Assembly (NCBI GenBank): GCA_025642075.2
Contig: JAODUO010001055.1
Coordinates: 116,001-180,000 of the forward strand
From: Ridgeia piscesae
Taxonomy: Eukaryota > Annelida > Polychaeta > Sabellida > Siboglinidae
DNA length: 64,000 bases
Reading direction: 5' to 3'
Shown here: one piece after another, positions 12,701 through 27,700 of the stretch
How the letters are laid out: the number at the start of each line of letters is the position of its first letter
Position numbering within the stretch: position 1 is the first letter of the stretch
Translations under genes and position numbers: made by a program
The notes under the pieces: model-generated
Databases searched by the model: none
The model's input: the letters and a program-made list of their open reading frames with translations, nothing else
Told to the model about the DNA's origin: nothing

Positions 12701-15700
12701 ATAGTTTTCGTTGTATTAAGTTCACAGCGCATATGTCGGGGACGACCCTCGCTTTAGTTCTTGGAGACAGCCACGTTTGTTGGCTGGAGCATTTTGTATC
12801 GTCGTCCGGCGTCCGTTTCGAGACTGGGTCATCTTTCAATGGCACGGATTGCCATTTTAAATTTGCCGGTTTTCGGGGTGGCTACGTCTCATCTCTTTGT
12901 GACGACAGCGTGGTCGATCGATTGCTGGAGTTACAGATGCCCAGTATCGTTGTTCTCTGTCTCGGTGGGAACGATGTCTATGGTACCCAGGAACCCGTTC
13001 TTACTGTGGGTATGCACCTATACGAGTATGCGCAGTCTCTTATTGCTCGCGGTGTTTCCCACGTTGTTGTTTGTCAGACGGTTCGTCGCCAGTATTCTTG
13101 GAAAGAAGGGACCCAACTGGTTTTAGATGTTAATGAATTTATGAAGGCTGTTTGCGACACTGAATGTTTGTCATTTTGGTCTCATCGCGGAGTTCGCCAG
13201 AAACATTTTTTGGGGCGATGGAGTTCATTTTAATGATCTCGGAAATTACAAACTTTGGCATAGTGTTAAGGGTGCTGTTTTTGTGCCAGAAAGCCCGGGG
13301 TCTCCCTGCACAGACGACAGGCCCATCATCAACTGATCCGGCGAGACGGCTTGCTACTGCTGCAGCGACGTCACCTTGCCAGCGTTCAAGACCGCCGAGA
13401 TAGCATCGCGGGATTGCCTAACGACTTAAGATGAAATACGTGACTTGTTGAGGTCAGCTTAGCCGGGCGCTGCATCCACAGCCCCTGCCCAAGTCACGGG
13501 TCCTTCAGTGCCAACTTCTGTACAATCCAAGCCTCCACTGCCATCACTGGACATGCCTGGGGCTGGGACAGTTGCCGACAGTTGCCCCCCTGGCCTACTA
13601 CCGTTGCCATTGAGCCACCAACGGCCTCTAGTATGTAGTAACCAGCCCGAGTCTTTATAAATCCAGTTCAAACCAGTACTGGACCCCATTCGCCATCTTG
13701 AGTTCGTAGAACAGCATCGTTCATTTGATTTCAGAGTTCATTTTATTTTATTCATCTTTGTTGCAAATTTATAGTGTTGTGGTATGGGAAATGTTGTACT
13801 ATTCTTTAACAATCTTTAAATAATGTGTTTTAATGCCAGTGGCAATGATGGCTCCACGTGTGACTGATTCCTATGTTCGCCTCGGCCCTCGTGCGCGCCA
13901 CCATTTTGTCATCGGACGATTTGGATCGGTTTCGTGATTGATTCAACTAGGTGCATATTGTCATATATAGTCTTCGTTGTATTAAGTTCACAGCGCATAT
14001 GGCGGAGACGACCCTCGCTTTAGTTCTTGGAGACAGCCACGTTTGTTGGCTGGAGCGTTTTGTATCGTCGTCCGGCATCTGTTTCGAGACTGGGTCATCT
14101 TTCGTAGGCACGGATTGCCATTTTAAATTTGCCGGTTTTCGGGGTGGCCACGTCTCGTCTGTTCGTGACGACAGCGCGGTCGATCGATTGCTGGAGTTAC
14201 AGATGCCCAATATCGCTGTTCTCTGTCTCGGTGGGAACGACGTCTATGGTAGCCTGGAACCCGTTCTTACTGTGGGTATGCACCTATACGAGTATGCGCA
14301 GTCTCTTATTGCTCGCGGTGTTTCCCATGTTGTTGTTTGTCAGACGGTTCGTCGCCAGTATTCTTGGAAAGAAGGGACCCAACTGGTTTTAGATTTTAAT
14401 GAATTTATGAAGGCAGTGCCCACTGCAAACACATTCGTGCTGCTTTGCTACCTGACTGACTACAGGTGTTGTGAGGCTATGAAGCTAGAGCTAACTTGCA
14501 CAGAGACCGTGCAGTCTTTCCGAAGTACAGCCCACACAAATTGAGCAAGACACCAGAGGGTAGGCGGATGTAGGCTTGTGGCATGCAGAGTGCACAAAAC
14601 CCATGAGTGCCTGACGGTTTGGCAAAATCTGCAAATTAACAAAGAGAACCGATGCAGATAAATTTGCTAGGTCTCTACAGCAGACAAAAACATATCAGCT
14701 GCACCCTAGAACATGGCAGGAAATATGAGGGTACTGCACTGAAGGCTTATAGTGAGAAGACTGGAAGTAATGTCACAGCCAGTGGTCTGGTCATTTGTTT
14801 AACAAAGCCATACTTGGCCTGCTCACCAGATGGCATTGTAGATGACTGTACATCAATTGAAATCAAATGTCCTTATGTTGCCAGGGACAAGCCTGTCACA
14901 CCACTTACTGTGACACACTTGGAACTTGCACCAAATGGCAAACTTTGTTTAAAACATGACCATGGTTATATGTATCAGGTGCAAGGCAACATGCACATCA
15001 CCAGAAAAACCCTATGCCATCTGGTGATTTGCCATCTGGTGATTTTCACACTGGTCGACCTTGTCATTGTTGAACAGCGCATTTGTATATGGCGTGCTAA
15101 ACAGGTTAGATTCATTCTTCCATGAACACTACCGGAAGGAGTATCTGGACAAGCATGTTTACCTAAAATTGTAAATCACGTCTGAGAAACATTTCAATGT
15201 GCAGGACACCTTACATTAAGCAGGCTAAATTGCTTCGAGTGGAATTAGAAATTGGTGTAATACAAACAATTTCATTCAAATTTGTTTTCACTTGTTGCAG
15301 ATGAGACTACGAGGACACCCATGTGCTGATGGAAGACCATCTGCTGACAAGTATAGAGACTTGGCTGTGGTTTGACACTGTTGACATCATCGCTGTGAAA
15401 CGCCTCATGCTTGCAGTGATCAAGTTGCTGAAAGGCTACAAGGAACAGTGTGTGACTGCAGAAGCCCGACAGATTCTGGCTGTCACGATTCGACGGTAGT
15501 GATAACATTAGATTCTGGACAGGTTTTATTTGTACAAGGCTCTGATGAATTTCTGGCAGCACCAAGTTGAACCAAACAGCAAGAGCATGCGTTACAGGGT
15601 CTGTGAATGCTGGTAGTGATTGTGTTTCTGGCATGAAATGTGGCCAGAAGATAAAACTGTGCCCGTTGGATGAAATGTTCCTGGTGCTTGTTTGCAGAAT

Positions 15701-18700
15701 TACTGACTGAATGTGTTTGTATGTTATTCATTGGCATTGCTTACATTACACATTTTTATCATATCTAATGCTTGATTACACGGATTTTCAAAATTGACAA
15801 TACTGTCCGTGTTAGCCGAATTTTGTAGCATCAGTATTTTGTTAATCGGCACAAATGATAATGGCATTAACCACTGAAGCTGTAAGCCACTTTAAAAATA
15901 AAACAAATCATAATTGACCTATTATGGAAAAGTGTTGTGTATTACTTAATTTTGTATTTTATATGCATAAATAGCTTAACAGATGTATGATTGTTTTGAC
16001 ATATCACATGGTACTTGAAAAATAACTTGTTTTGCGTGACTGAAGGACACCGACCTCCACTTGATGGCATCATCCTTGGTGACAGTAATTGATCCAGCGA
16101 GACAGCTGGCTACTGCTGCTGCCACAAGGGGTGGCGCAGCGACGTCACCTTGCCAACGTTCAAGTCCACGAAGATAGCATCGCCGAGTTGCGTAATGACT
16201 TAAGATGAAATATGGGACCTGTTGAGGTCAGTTTAGCCGGGCGCTGCATCCGCAGCCCCTGCCCAAGTCACGGGTCCTTCAGTGCCAGCTTCTGTACCAT
16301 CCAAGCCTCCACTGCCATCACTGGACATGCCTGGGACTGGGGCTGGGACAGTTGCCCCCTTGGCTTACTACCGTTGCCACCAACGGCCTCTAGTACCCTA
16401 GTGGCTTCCGCAGGAACTACAGCCAATAGACTCAGGTGGTAGGATTTGAATGTAGTAACCAGCCTGAGTCTTTATAAATCCAGTTCAAACCAGTACTGGA
16501 CCCCATTCGCCATCTTGAGTTCGTAGAACAGCATCGTGTTTTTGATTCCAGAGTTCATTTTATTTTATTCATCTTTGTTGCAAATTTATAGTGTTGTGGT
16601 ATGGGAAATGTTGTACTATTCTTTAACAATCTTTAAATAATGTGTTTTAATGCCAGTGGCAATGATGGCTCCACGTGTGACTGATTCCTTTGTTCGCCTC
16701 AGCCCTCGTGCGTGCCACCATTTTGTCATTGGACGATTTGGACCGGTTTCGTGTTTGAGTCAACTAGGTGCATATAGTCATATATAGTTTTCGTTGTATT
16801 AAGTTCACAGCGCATATGTCGGGGACGACCCTCGCTTTAGTTCTTGGAGACAGCCACGTTTGTTGGCTGGAGCATTTTGTATCGTCGTCCGGCGTCCGTT
16901 TCGAGACTGGGTCATCTTTCAATGGCACGGATTGCCATTTTAAATTTGCCGGTTTTCGGGGCGGCCACGTCTCGTCTGTTCGTGACGAGAGTGTGGGCTT
17001 GTCACAAACATGACGTCATGATGTCTTTGGTACCCAGGAACCCGTTCTTACTGTGGGTATGCACCTATACGAGTATGCGCAGTCTCTTATTGCTCGCGGT
17101 GTTTCCCACGTTGTTGTTTGTCAGACGGTTCGTCGCCAGTATTCTTGGAAAGAAGGGACCCAACTGGTTTTAGATGTTAATGAATTTATGAAGGCTGTTT
17201 GCGACACTGAATGTTTGTCATTTTGGTCTCATCGCGGAGTTCGCCAGAAACATTTCCCGGGGCGATGGAGTTCATTTGAATGATCTCGGAAATTACAAAC
17301 TTTGGTTAAGGGTGCAGTTTTTATGCCAGAAAGCCTGGGGTCTCCCTGCACAGACGACAGGCCCATCATCAATTGATCCGGCGAGACGGCTTGCTACTGC
17401 TGCAGCGACGTCACCTTGCCAGCGTTCAAGTCCGCCGAGATAGCATTGCGGGATTGCCTAACGACTTAAGATGAAATACGTGACTTGTTGAGGTCAGTTT
17501 AGCCGGGCGCTGCATCCGCAGCCCCTGCCCAAGTCAAGCCTCCACTGCCATCACTGGACATGCCTGGGGCTGGGACAGTTGCCCCCCTGGCCTACTACCG
17601 TTGCCATTGAGCCACCAACGGCCTCTAGTATCCTAGTGGCTTCCGTAGGAACTACAGCCAATTCACTCAGGCGGTAGGTTTTGAATGTAGTAACCAGCCT
17701 GAGTCTTTATAAATCCAGTTCAAACCAGTACTGGACCCCATTCACCATCTTGAGTTCGTAGAACAGCATCGTGTCTTTGATTTCAGAGTTCATTTTATGT
17801 TATTCATATTTGTTGCAAATTTATAGTGTTGTGGTATGGGAAATGTTGTACTATTCTTTAATAGTTTTTAAATAATGTGTTTTAATGCCAGTGGCAATGA
17901 TGGCCCTACGTGTGACTGATTCCTTTGTTCGCCTCGGCCCTCGTGCGCGCCACCATTTTGTCATTGGACGATTTGGACCAGTTTCGTGTTCGATTCAACT
18001 AGGTGCATATTGTCATATATAGTCTCGTTGTATTAAGTTCACAGCGCATATGGCGGGGACGACCCTCGCTTTAGTTCTTGGGGATAGCCATGTTTGTTGG
18101 CTGGAGCAGTTTGTATCGTGGTCCAGCATCCGTTTCGAGACTGGTTTATCTTTTGTAGGCACGGATTGCCATTTTAAATTGGCCGGTTTTCGGGGTGGGC
18201 ACGTCTCGTCTGTTCGTGACGACAACGCGGTCGTTCGATTGCTGGAGTTACAGATGCCCAGTATCGTGGTTCTCTGTCTCGGTGGGAGCGATGTCTATGG
18301 TAGCCTGGAACCCGTTCTTACTGTGGGTATGCACCTATACGAGTGTGCGCAGTCTCTTATTGCTCGCGGTGTTTCCCATGTTGTTGTTTGTCCGACGGTT
18401 CGTCGTCAGTATTCTTGGAAAGAAGGGACCCAACTGGTTTTAGATGTTAATGAATTTATGAAGGCTGTTTGCGACACTGAATGTTTGTAATTTTGGTCTC
18501 ATCGCCAATTTTGCCAGTCGCAACGATACATTTTCCGGGGCGATGGAGTTCATTTTAATGATCTCGGAAATTACAAACTTTGGCGTAGTCTTAAGGGTGC
18601 TGTTTTTGTGCCAGAAAGCCCGGGGTCTCCCTGCACAGACGACAGGCCCATCATCAATTGATCCGGCGAGACGGCTTGCTACTGCTGCAGCGACGTCACC

Positions 18701-21700
18701 TTGCCAGCGTTCAAGTCCGCCGAGATAGCATCGCGGGATTGCCTAACGACTTAAGATGAAATACGTGACTTGTTGAGGTCAGTTTAGCCGGGCGCTACAT
18801 CTGCAGCCCTTGCCCAAGTCACGGGTCCTTCAGTGCCAACTTCTGTACCATCCGAGCCTCCACTGCCATCACTGGACATGCGTTGATTACCAATGCCTTT
18901 GGGGCCGGCATGTTTGTAGAGACTATGTACTGATGTAACTGTTGTTGTTTATAATAATGTGTACATATTAAAACTCTCATTCAGTTGGCCAATTTCAATC
19001 TTGGTCTTGCATTATTGCTTTAGATAGGAGGGTATATGTGACAGCGGTTGCATACTTGTTTTTCTTTCTCTATTTCTTCTAACAATGTCAAATTTTCTAG
19101 ATCACTGCATTTTGTTTTTTAACTCTTTTCAAAGGAAACTCTCCCTGCACTGAAATTTTTCCCCCCGGTGAAAGCAGACGATAACTGCCCGGAAGTGTGC
19201 TGATGGAAGACCATCTGCTGACAAGTATAGAGACTTGGCTGTGTTTGACACTGTTGACATCATCGCTGTGGAACGCCTCATGCTTGCAGTGATCAAGTTG
19301 CTGAAAGGCTACAAGGAACAGTGTGTGACTGCAGAAGCCTGACAGATTCTGGCTGTCACGATTCGAGGGTAGTGATGATGACATTAGATTCTGGACAGGT
19401 TTTATTTGTACAAGGCTCTGATGATTTTCTGGCAGCACCAAGTTGAACCAAACAGCAAGAGCATGCGTTACAGGGGTCTGTGAGTGCTGGTAGTGATTGT
19501 GTTTCTAGCATGAAATGTGGCCAGAAGATAAAACTGTGCCCGTTGGATGAAATGTTCATGGTGCTTGTTTGCAGAATTACTGACTGAATGTGTTTGTATG
19601 TTATTCATTGGCATTGCTTACATTACACATTTTTATCATATCTAATGCTTGATTACACGGATTTTCAAAACTGACAATACTGTCCGTGTTAGCCGAATTT
19701 CGTAGCATCAGTATTTTGTTAATCTGCACAAATGATAATGGCATTATTAACCACTGAAGCTGTAAGCCACTTTAAAAATAAAACAAATCATAATTGACCT
19801 ATTATGGAAAAGTGTTGTGTATTACTTAATTTTGTATTTTATATGCATAAATAGCTTAACAGATGTATGATTGTCAAAACTTGTTTTGCGTGACTGAAGG
19901 ACACCGACCTCCACTTGATGACATCATCCTTGGTGACAGTGATTGATCCAGCGAGACAGCTGGCTACTGCTGCTGCCACAGGGGTGGTGCAGTGACGTCA
20001 CCTTGCCAACGTTCAAGACGCCAAGATAGCATCGCCGAGTTGCGTAATGACTTAAGATGAAATAAGGGACTTGTTATGGTAAGTTTAGCCGGGCGCTGCA
20101 TTCGCAGCCCCTGTTAAAGTCACGGGTCCTTCAGTGACAACTTCTGTACCATCCCAGCAGTTGAGAGGTCCCTGGACTTGTTCCATTTCTATTATATAAG
20201 CAGTCTTTGGTGCGAATTATTTTCGAGTGATACCCTTGGGATTGAGAGGTACCAGGACTGGTTAATCTTTGATGGATCCATTTATTTGTTTTGAAACAGA
20301 TTCTGGTCCATATTTATACATATTTGATAACCTCGTGATTGAGAGGTACCAGGACTTGTTTTGTTGTCAGCTATGCTTTTGTTGTATTTATGTATATGTT
20401 ACTGCGTTGCTTTGTATTTGCATGCACGGGGAGGGGGGACATACACTATATTTACTAGATGACCCAAAATACCAATTATCCGTCTTACTATTATGTCTTC
20501 ACTGCTATGTCTACTGTGGACCTTGCATGGACACATATTGCCTTTGGTTGGTAAATTACAGCTAAACTATGAACTGTTGCATCGTTGTTACAACTGTCAG
20601 TAAATGTGGCCTTGGGTGGGTGTCACTCCTCATTATGAGCAGTGCGCGTGGCATGTTGCACCTTTTTGATGTCGTAGTTTAGTATTTTGTTGTACTGTCT
20701 AGATATTTGATTTATCTGTATGATTATGTACACAACTGTGTGTAAAAACATTTCATGATAGACATGTACACTGTGAGTATGCCTGACAGGCATACCATGT
20801 TTTGCATTAAATTATGCCCACTACCAACCTGTTATACATGTAGTCATTGTTCTTTATTCCGACATCAAAAACAATCTACGGCCACAGTTAATTACCATGA
20901 TCTATTCCCACAATGCATGACTAAACAGAAATGTCAACTTCTTGGCATAGCCAAACGTAATTTTACGGTTATGTATTGTGCAACAACGAAAACGTTTGTC
21001 TAAACCAACCTTCCACCCCTGAGCAGTTGTGGTCTAGTCCACCCATGGCATTGTGGGAAAAGACCGCGATGAGTTCGCAGTGCGATTTTGGAATTGATCA
21101 ATGTAAGTTGCTTTTTTTGGTCGTTTTGATGAGTTAGGAACTGCGAATCAGGGCACAGGTTACACTTTGCATAGGCGTACCACTGAAAAAATTGCATGTC
21201 TTTATAGTTCTCTGTCTCGGTGGGAACGATGTCTACGGTAGCCCGGAACCCGTTCTTACTGGGGGGTGCGCCTATACAAGTATGCGCAGTCTCTTATTGC
21301 TTTTGCCAGTCGCAACGAAACATTTTCCGGGGCGATGGAGTTCATTTTATTGATCTCGGAAATTACAAACTTTGGCATAGTGTTAAGGGTGCTGTTTTTG
21401 TGCCAGAAAGCCCGGGGTCTCCCTGCACAGACGAGAGGCCCATCATCAATTGATCCGGCGAGACGGCTTGCTAATGCTGCAGCGACGTCACCTTGCCAGC
21501 GTTCAAGTCCGCCGAGATAGCATCGCGGGATTGCCTAACGACTTAAGATGAAATACGTGACTTGTTGAGGTCAGTTTAGCCGGGCGCTGCATCCGCAGCC
21601 CCTGCCCAAGTCACGGGTCCTTCAGTGCCAATCGAGCCGCCACTGCCATCACTGGACATGCCTGGGGCTGGGACAGTTGCCGACAGTTGCCCCCCTGGCC

Positions 21701-24700
21701 TACTACCATTGCCATTGAGCCACCAACGGCCTCTAGTACCCTAGTGGCTTCCGTAGGCACTACAGCCAATTCACTCAGGCGGTAGGATTTGAATGTAGTA
21801 ACCAGCCTGAGTCTTTATAAATCCAGTTCAAACCAGTACTGGACCCCATTCGCCATCTTGAGTTCGTAGAACAGCATCGTGTCTTTGATTTCAGAGTTCA
21901 TTTTATTTTATTCATCTTTGTTGCAAATTTATAGTGTTGTGGTATGGGAAATGTTGTACTATTCTTTAACAATCTTTAAATAATGTGTTTTAATGCCAGT
22001 GGCACTGATGGCCCTACGTGTGACTGATTCCTATGTTCGCGTCGGCCCTCGTGCGCGCCACCATTTTGTCATCGGACGATTTGGATCGGTTTCGTGTTCG
22101 ATTCAACTAGGTGCATATTGTCATATATAGTCTTCGTTGTATTAAGTTCACAGCGCATATGGCGGAGACGACCCTCGCTTTAGTTCTTGGGGATAGCCAC
22201 GTTTGTTGGCTGGAGCGTTTTGTATCGTCGTCCGGCATCCGTTTCGAGACTGGGTCATCTTTCGTAGGCACGGATTGCCATTTTAAATTTGCCGGTTTTC
22301 GGGGTGGCCACGTCTCGTCTGTTCGTGACGACAGCGCGGTCGATCGATTGCTGGAGTTACAGATGCCCAGTATCGTTGTTCTCTGTCTCGGTGGGAACGA
22401 TGTCTATGGTAGCCAGGAACCCGTTCTTACTGTGGGTATGCACCTATACGAGTATGCGCAATCTCTTATTGCTCGCGGTGTTTCCCACGTTGTTGTTTGT
22501 CAGACGGTTCGTCGCCAGTATTCTTGGAAAGAAGGGACCCAACTGGTTTTAGATGTTAATGAATTTATGAAGGCAGTGCCCACTGCAAACACATTCGTGC
22601 TGCTTTGCTACCTGATTGACTACAGGCGTTGTGAGGCTATGAAGCTAGAGCTAACTTGCACAGAGACTGTGCAGTCTTTCAGAAGAACAGCCCACACAAA
22701 TTAAGCAAGACACCAGAGGGTAGGCGGATGTAGGCCTGTGGCATGCAGAGTGCACAAAACCCATGACTGCCTGACGGTTTGGCAAAATCTGCAACTTAAC
22801 AAAGAGAACCGATGCAGATAAATTTGCTAGGTCTCTACAGCAGACAAAAACATATCAGCTGCACCCTAGAACATGGCAGGAAATATGAGGGTACTGCACT
22901 GAAGGCTTATAGTGAGAAGACTGGAAGTAATGTCACAGCCAGTGGTCTGGTCATTTGTTTAACAAAGCCATACTTGGCCTGCTCACCAGATGGCATTGTA
23001 GATGACTGTACATCAATTGAAATCAAATGTCCTGATGTTGCCAGGGACAAGCCTGTCACACCACTTACTGTGACATACTTGGAACTTGCATCAAATGGCA
23101 AACTTTGTTTAAAACATGACCATGATTATATGTATCAGGTGCAAGGCAACATGCACATCACCAGAAAAAGCCTATGCCATCTGGTGATTTGCCATCTGGT
23201 GATTTTCACACTGGTCGACCTTGTCATTGTGGAACAGCACATTTGTATATGGCGTGCTAAACAGGTTAGATTCATTCTTCCATGACCACTACCGGAAGGA
23301 GTATCTGGACAAACATTTTTACCTAAAAGTGTAAATCATGTCTGAGAAACATTTCAATGTGCAGGCTAAATTGCTTCGAGTGGAATTAGAAATTTGTGTA
23401 ATACAAACAATTTCATTCAAATTTGTTTTCACTTGTTGCACATGAGACTACGAGGACACCCATGTACTGATGTCTGCTGACAAGTATAGAGACTTGACTG
23501 TGGTTTGACACTGTTGACATCATCGCTGTAAAACGCCTCATGCTTGCAGTGATCAAGTTGCTGAAAGGCTACAAGGAACAGTGTGTGACTGCAGAAGCCT
23601 GACAGATTCTGGCTGTCACGATTCGAGGGTAGTGATGATGACATTAGATTCTGGACAGGTTTTATTTGTACAACGCTCTGATGAATTTCTGGCAGCACCA
23701 AGTTGAACCAAACAGCAAGAACATGCGTTACAGGGGTCTGTGAATGCTGGTAATGATTGTGTTTCTAGCATGAAATGTGGCCAGAAGAGAAAACTGTGCC
23801 CGTTGGATGAGATGTTCCTGGTGCTTGTTTGCAGAATTACTGACTGAATGTGTTTGTATGTTATTCATTGGCATTGCTTACATTACACATTTTTATCATA
23901 TCTAATGCTTGATTACACGGATTTTCAAAATTGACAATACTGTCCGTGTTAGCCGAATTTCGTAGCATCAGTATTTTGTTAATCGGCACAAATGATAATG
24001 GCATTAACCACTGAAGCTGTAAGCCACTTTAAAAATAAAACAAATCATAATTGACCTATTATGGAAAAGTGTTGTGTATACTTAATTTTGTATTTTATAT
24101 GCATAAATAGCTTAACAGATGTATGATTGTTTTGACATATCACATGGTACTTGAAAAATAACTTGTTTCGCGTGACTGAAGGACACCGACCTCCACTTGA
24201 TGACATCATCCTTGGTGACAGTGATTGATCCAGCGAGACAGCTGGCTACTGCTGCTGCCACAGGGGTGGTGCAGTGACGTCACCTTGCCAACGTTCAAGT
24301 CCGCCGAGATAGCATCGCCGGATTACGTAATGACTTAAGATGAAATATGGGACCTGTTGAGGTCAGTTTAGCCGGGCGCTGCATCTGCAGCCCCTGCCCA
24401 AGTCACGGGTCCTTCAGTGACAACTTCTGTACCATCCGAGCCTCCACTGCCATCACTGGACATGCCTGGGGCTGGGACAGTTGACCCCTTGGCTTACTAC
24501 CGTTGCCACCAACGGCCTCTAGTACCCTAGTGGCTTCCGCAGGAACTACAGCCAATAGACTCAGATGGTAGGATTTGAATGTAGTAACCAGCCTGAGTCT
24601 ATATAAATCCAGTTCAAACCAGTACTGGACCCCATTCGCCATCTTGAGTTCGTAGAACAGCATCGTGTCTTTGATTCCAGAGTTCAGTTTATTTTATTCA

Positions 24701-27700
24701 TCTTTGTTGCAAATTTATAGTGTTGTTGGTATGGGAAATGTTGTACTATTCTTTAATAATCTTTAAATAGTATGTTTTAATGCCAGAGGCAATGATGGCT
24801 CCACATATGACTGATTCCTATGTTCGCCTCGGCCCTCGTGCGCGCCACCATTTTGTCATCGGACGATTTGGACCGGTTTCGTGTTTGATTCAACTAGGTG
24901 CATATTGTCATATATAGTCTCGTTGTATTACGTTCACAGCGCATATGTCGGGGACGACCCTCGCTTTAGTTCTTGGAGACAGCCACGTTTGTTGGCTGGA
25001 GCATTTTGTATCGTCGTCCGGCGTCCGTTTCGCGACTGGGTCATCTTTCAATGGCACGGATTGCCATTTTAAATTTGCCGGTTTTCGGGGCGGCCACGTC
25101 TCGTCTGTTCGTGACGAGAGTGTGGGCTTGTCACGAACATGACGTCATGATGTCTTTGGTACCCAGGAACCCGTTCTTACTGTGGGTATGCACCTATACG
25201 AGTATGCGCAGTCTCTTATTGCTCGCGGTGTTTCCCACGTTGTTGTTTGTCAGACGGTTCGTCGCCAGTATTCTTGGAAAGAAGGGACCCAACTGGTTTT
25301 AGATGTTAATGAATTTATGAAGGCTGTTTGCGACACTGAATGTTTGTCATTTTGGTCTCATCGCGGAGTTCGCCAGAAACATTTCCCGGGGCGATGGAGT
25401 TCATTTGAATGATCTCGGAAATTACAAACTTTGGTTAAGGGTGCTGTTTTTGTGCCAGAAAGCCCGGGGTCTCCCTGCACAGACGACAGGCCCATCATCA
25501 ATTGATCCGGCGAGACGGCTTGCTACTGCTGCAGCGACGTCACCTTGCCAGCGTTCAAGTCCGCCGAGATAGCATCGCGGGATTGCCTAACGACTTAAGA
25601 TGAAATACGTGACTTGTTGAGGTCAGTTTAGCCGGGCGCTGCATCCGCAGCCCCTGCCCAAGTCAAGCCTCCACTGCCATCACTGGACATGCCTGGGGCT
25701 GGGACAGTTGCCGACAGTTGCCCCCCTGGCCTACTACCGTTGCCATTGAGCCACCAACGGCCTCTAGTATCCTAGTGGCTTCCGTAGGAACTACAGCCAA
25801 TTCACTCAGGCGGTAGGTTTTGAATGTAGTAACCAGCCTGAGTCTTTATAAATCCAGTTCAAACCAGTACTGGACCCCATTCACCATCTTGAGTTCGTAG
25901 AACAGCATCGTGTCTTTGATTTCAGAGTTCATTTTATGTTATTCATCTTTGTTGCAAATTTATAGTGTTGTGGTATGGGAAATGTTGTACTATTCTTTAA
26001 TAGTCTTTAAATAATGTGTTTTAATTAATGCCAGTGGCAATGATGGCTGATTCCTTTGTTCGCCTCGGCCCTCGTGCGCGCCACCATTTTGTCATTGGAC
26101 GATTTGGACCAGTTTCATGTTCGATTCAATAGGTGCATATTGTCATATATAGTCTCGTTGTATTAAGTTCACAGCGCATATGGCGGGGACGACCCTCACT
26201 TTAGTTCTTGGGGATAGCCATGTTTGTTGGCTGGAGCAGTTTGTATCGTGGTCCGGCATCCGTTTCGAGACTGGTTTATCTTTTGTAGGCACGGATTGCC
26301 ATTTTAAATTGGCCGGTTTTCGGGGTGGGCACGTCTCGTCTGTTCGTGACGACAACGCGGTCGTTCGATTGCTGGAGTTACAGATGCCCAGTATCATTGT
26401 TCTCTGTCTCGGTGGGAACGATGTCTATGGTAGCCTGGAACCCGTTCTTACTGTGGGTATGCACCTATACGAGTATGCGCAGTCTCTTATTGCTCGCGGT
26501 GTTTCCCATGTTGTTGTTTGTCCGACGGTTCGTCGTCAGTATTCTTGGAAAGAAGGGACCCAACTGGTTTTAGATGTTAATGAATTTATGAAGGCTGTTT
26601 GCGACACTGAATGTTTGTAATTTTGGTCTCATCGCCAATTTTGCCAGTCGCAACGATACATTTTCCGGGGCGATGGAGTTCATTTTAATGATCTCAGAAA
26701 TTACAAACTTTGGCGTAGTGTTAAGGGTGCTGTTTTTGTGCCAGAAAGCCCGGGGTCTCCCTGCACAGACGACAGGCCCATCATCAATTGATCCGGCGAG
26801 ACGGCTTGCTACTGCTGCAGCGACGTCACCTTGCCAGCGTTCAAGTCTGCCGAGATAGCATCGCGGGATTGCCTAACGACTTAAGATGAAATACGTGACT
26901 TGTTGAGGTCAGTTTAGCCGGGCGCTGCATCCGCAGCCCCTGCCCAAGTCACGGGTCCTTCAGTGCCAACTTCTGTACCATCCGAGCCTCCACCGCCATC
27001 ACTGGACCTGCGTTGATTACCAATGCCTTTGGGGCCGGCATGTTTGCAGAGACTATGTACTGATGTAACTGTTGTTGTTTATAATAATGTGTACATATTA
27101 AAACTCTCATTCAGTTGGCCAATTTCAATCTTGGTCTTGCATTATTGCTTTACATAGGAGGGTATGTGTGACAGCGGTTGCATACTTGTTTTTCTTTCTC
27201 TAATTCTTCTAACAATGTCAAATTTTCTAGATCACTGCATTTCGTTTTTTAACTCTTTTCAAAGGAAACTCTCCCTGCACTGACATTCCCCCCGGTGAAA
27301 GCAGACGATAACTGCCCGGAAGTGTGCTGATGGAAGACCATCTGCTGACAAGTATAGAGACTTGGCTGTGGTCTGACACCGTTGACATCATCGCTGTGAA
27401 ACGCCTCATGCTTGTAGTGATCAAGTTGCTGAAAGGCTACAAGGACCAGTGTGTGACTGCGGAAGCCTGACAGATTCTGGCTGTCACAATTCGAGGGTAG
27501 TGATGATGACATCAGATTCTGGACAGGTTTTATTTGTACAAGGCTCTGATGATTTTCTGGCAGCACCAAGTTGAACCAAACAGCAAGAGCATGCGTTACA
27601 GGGGTCTGTGAATGCTGGTAGTGATTGTGTTTCTGGCATGAAATGTGGTCAGAAGAGAAAACTGTGCCCGTTGGATGAAATGTTCATGGTGCTTGTAAAG

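Noticed and set aside
12761..13126. Second ORFs in another frame over each SGNH copy
   Set aside because: Shadows; the SGNH motifs are all in the primary frame.
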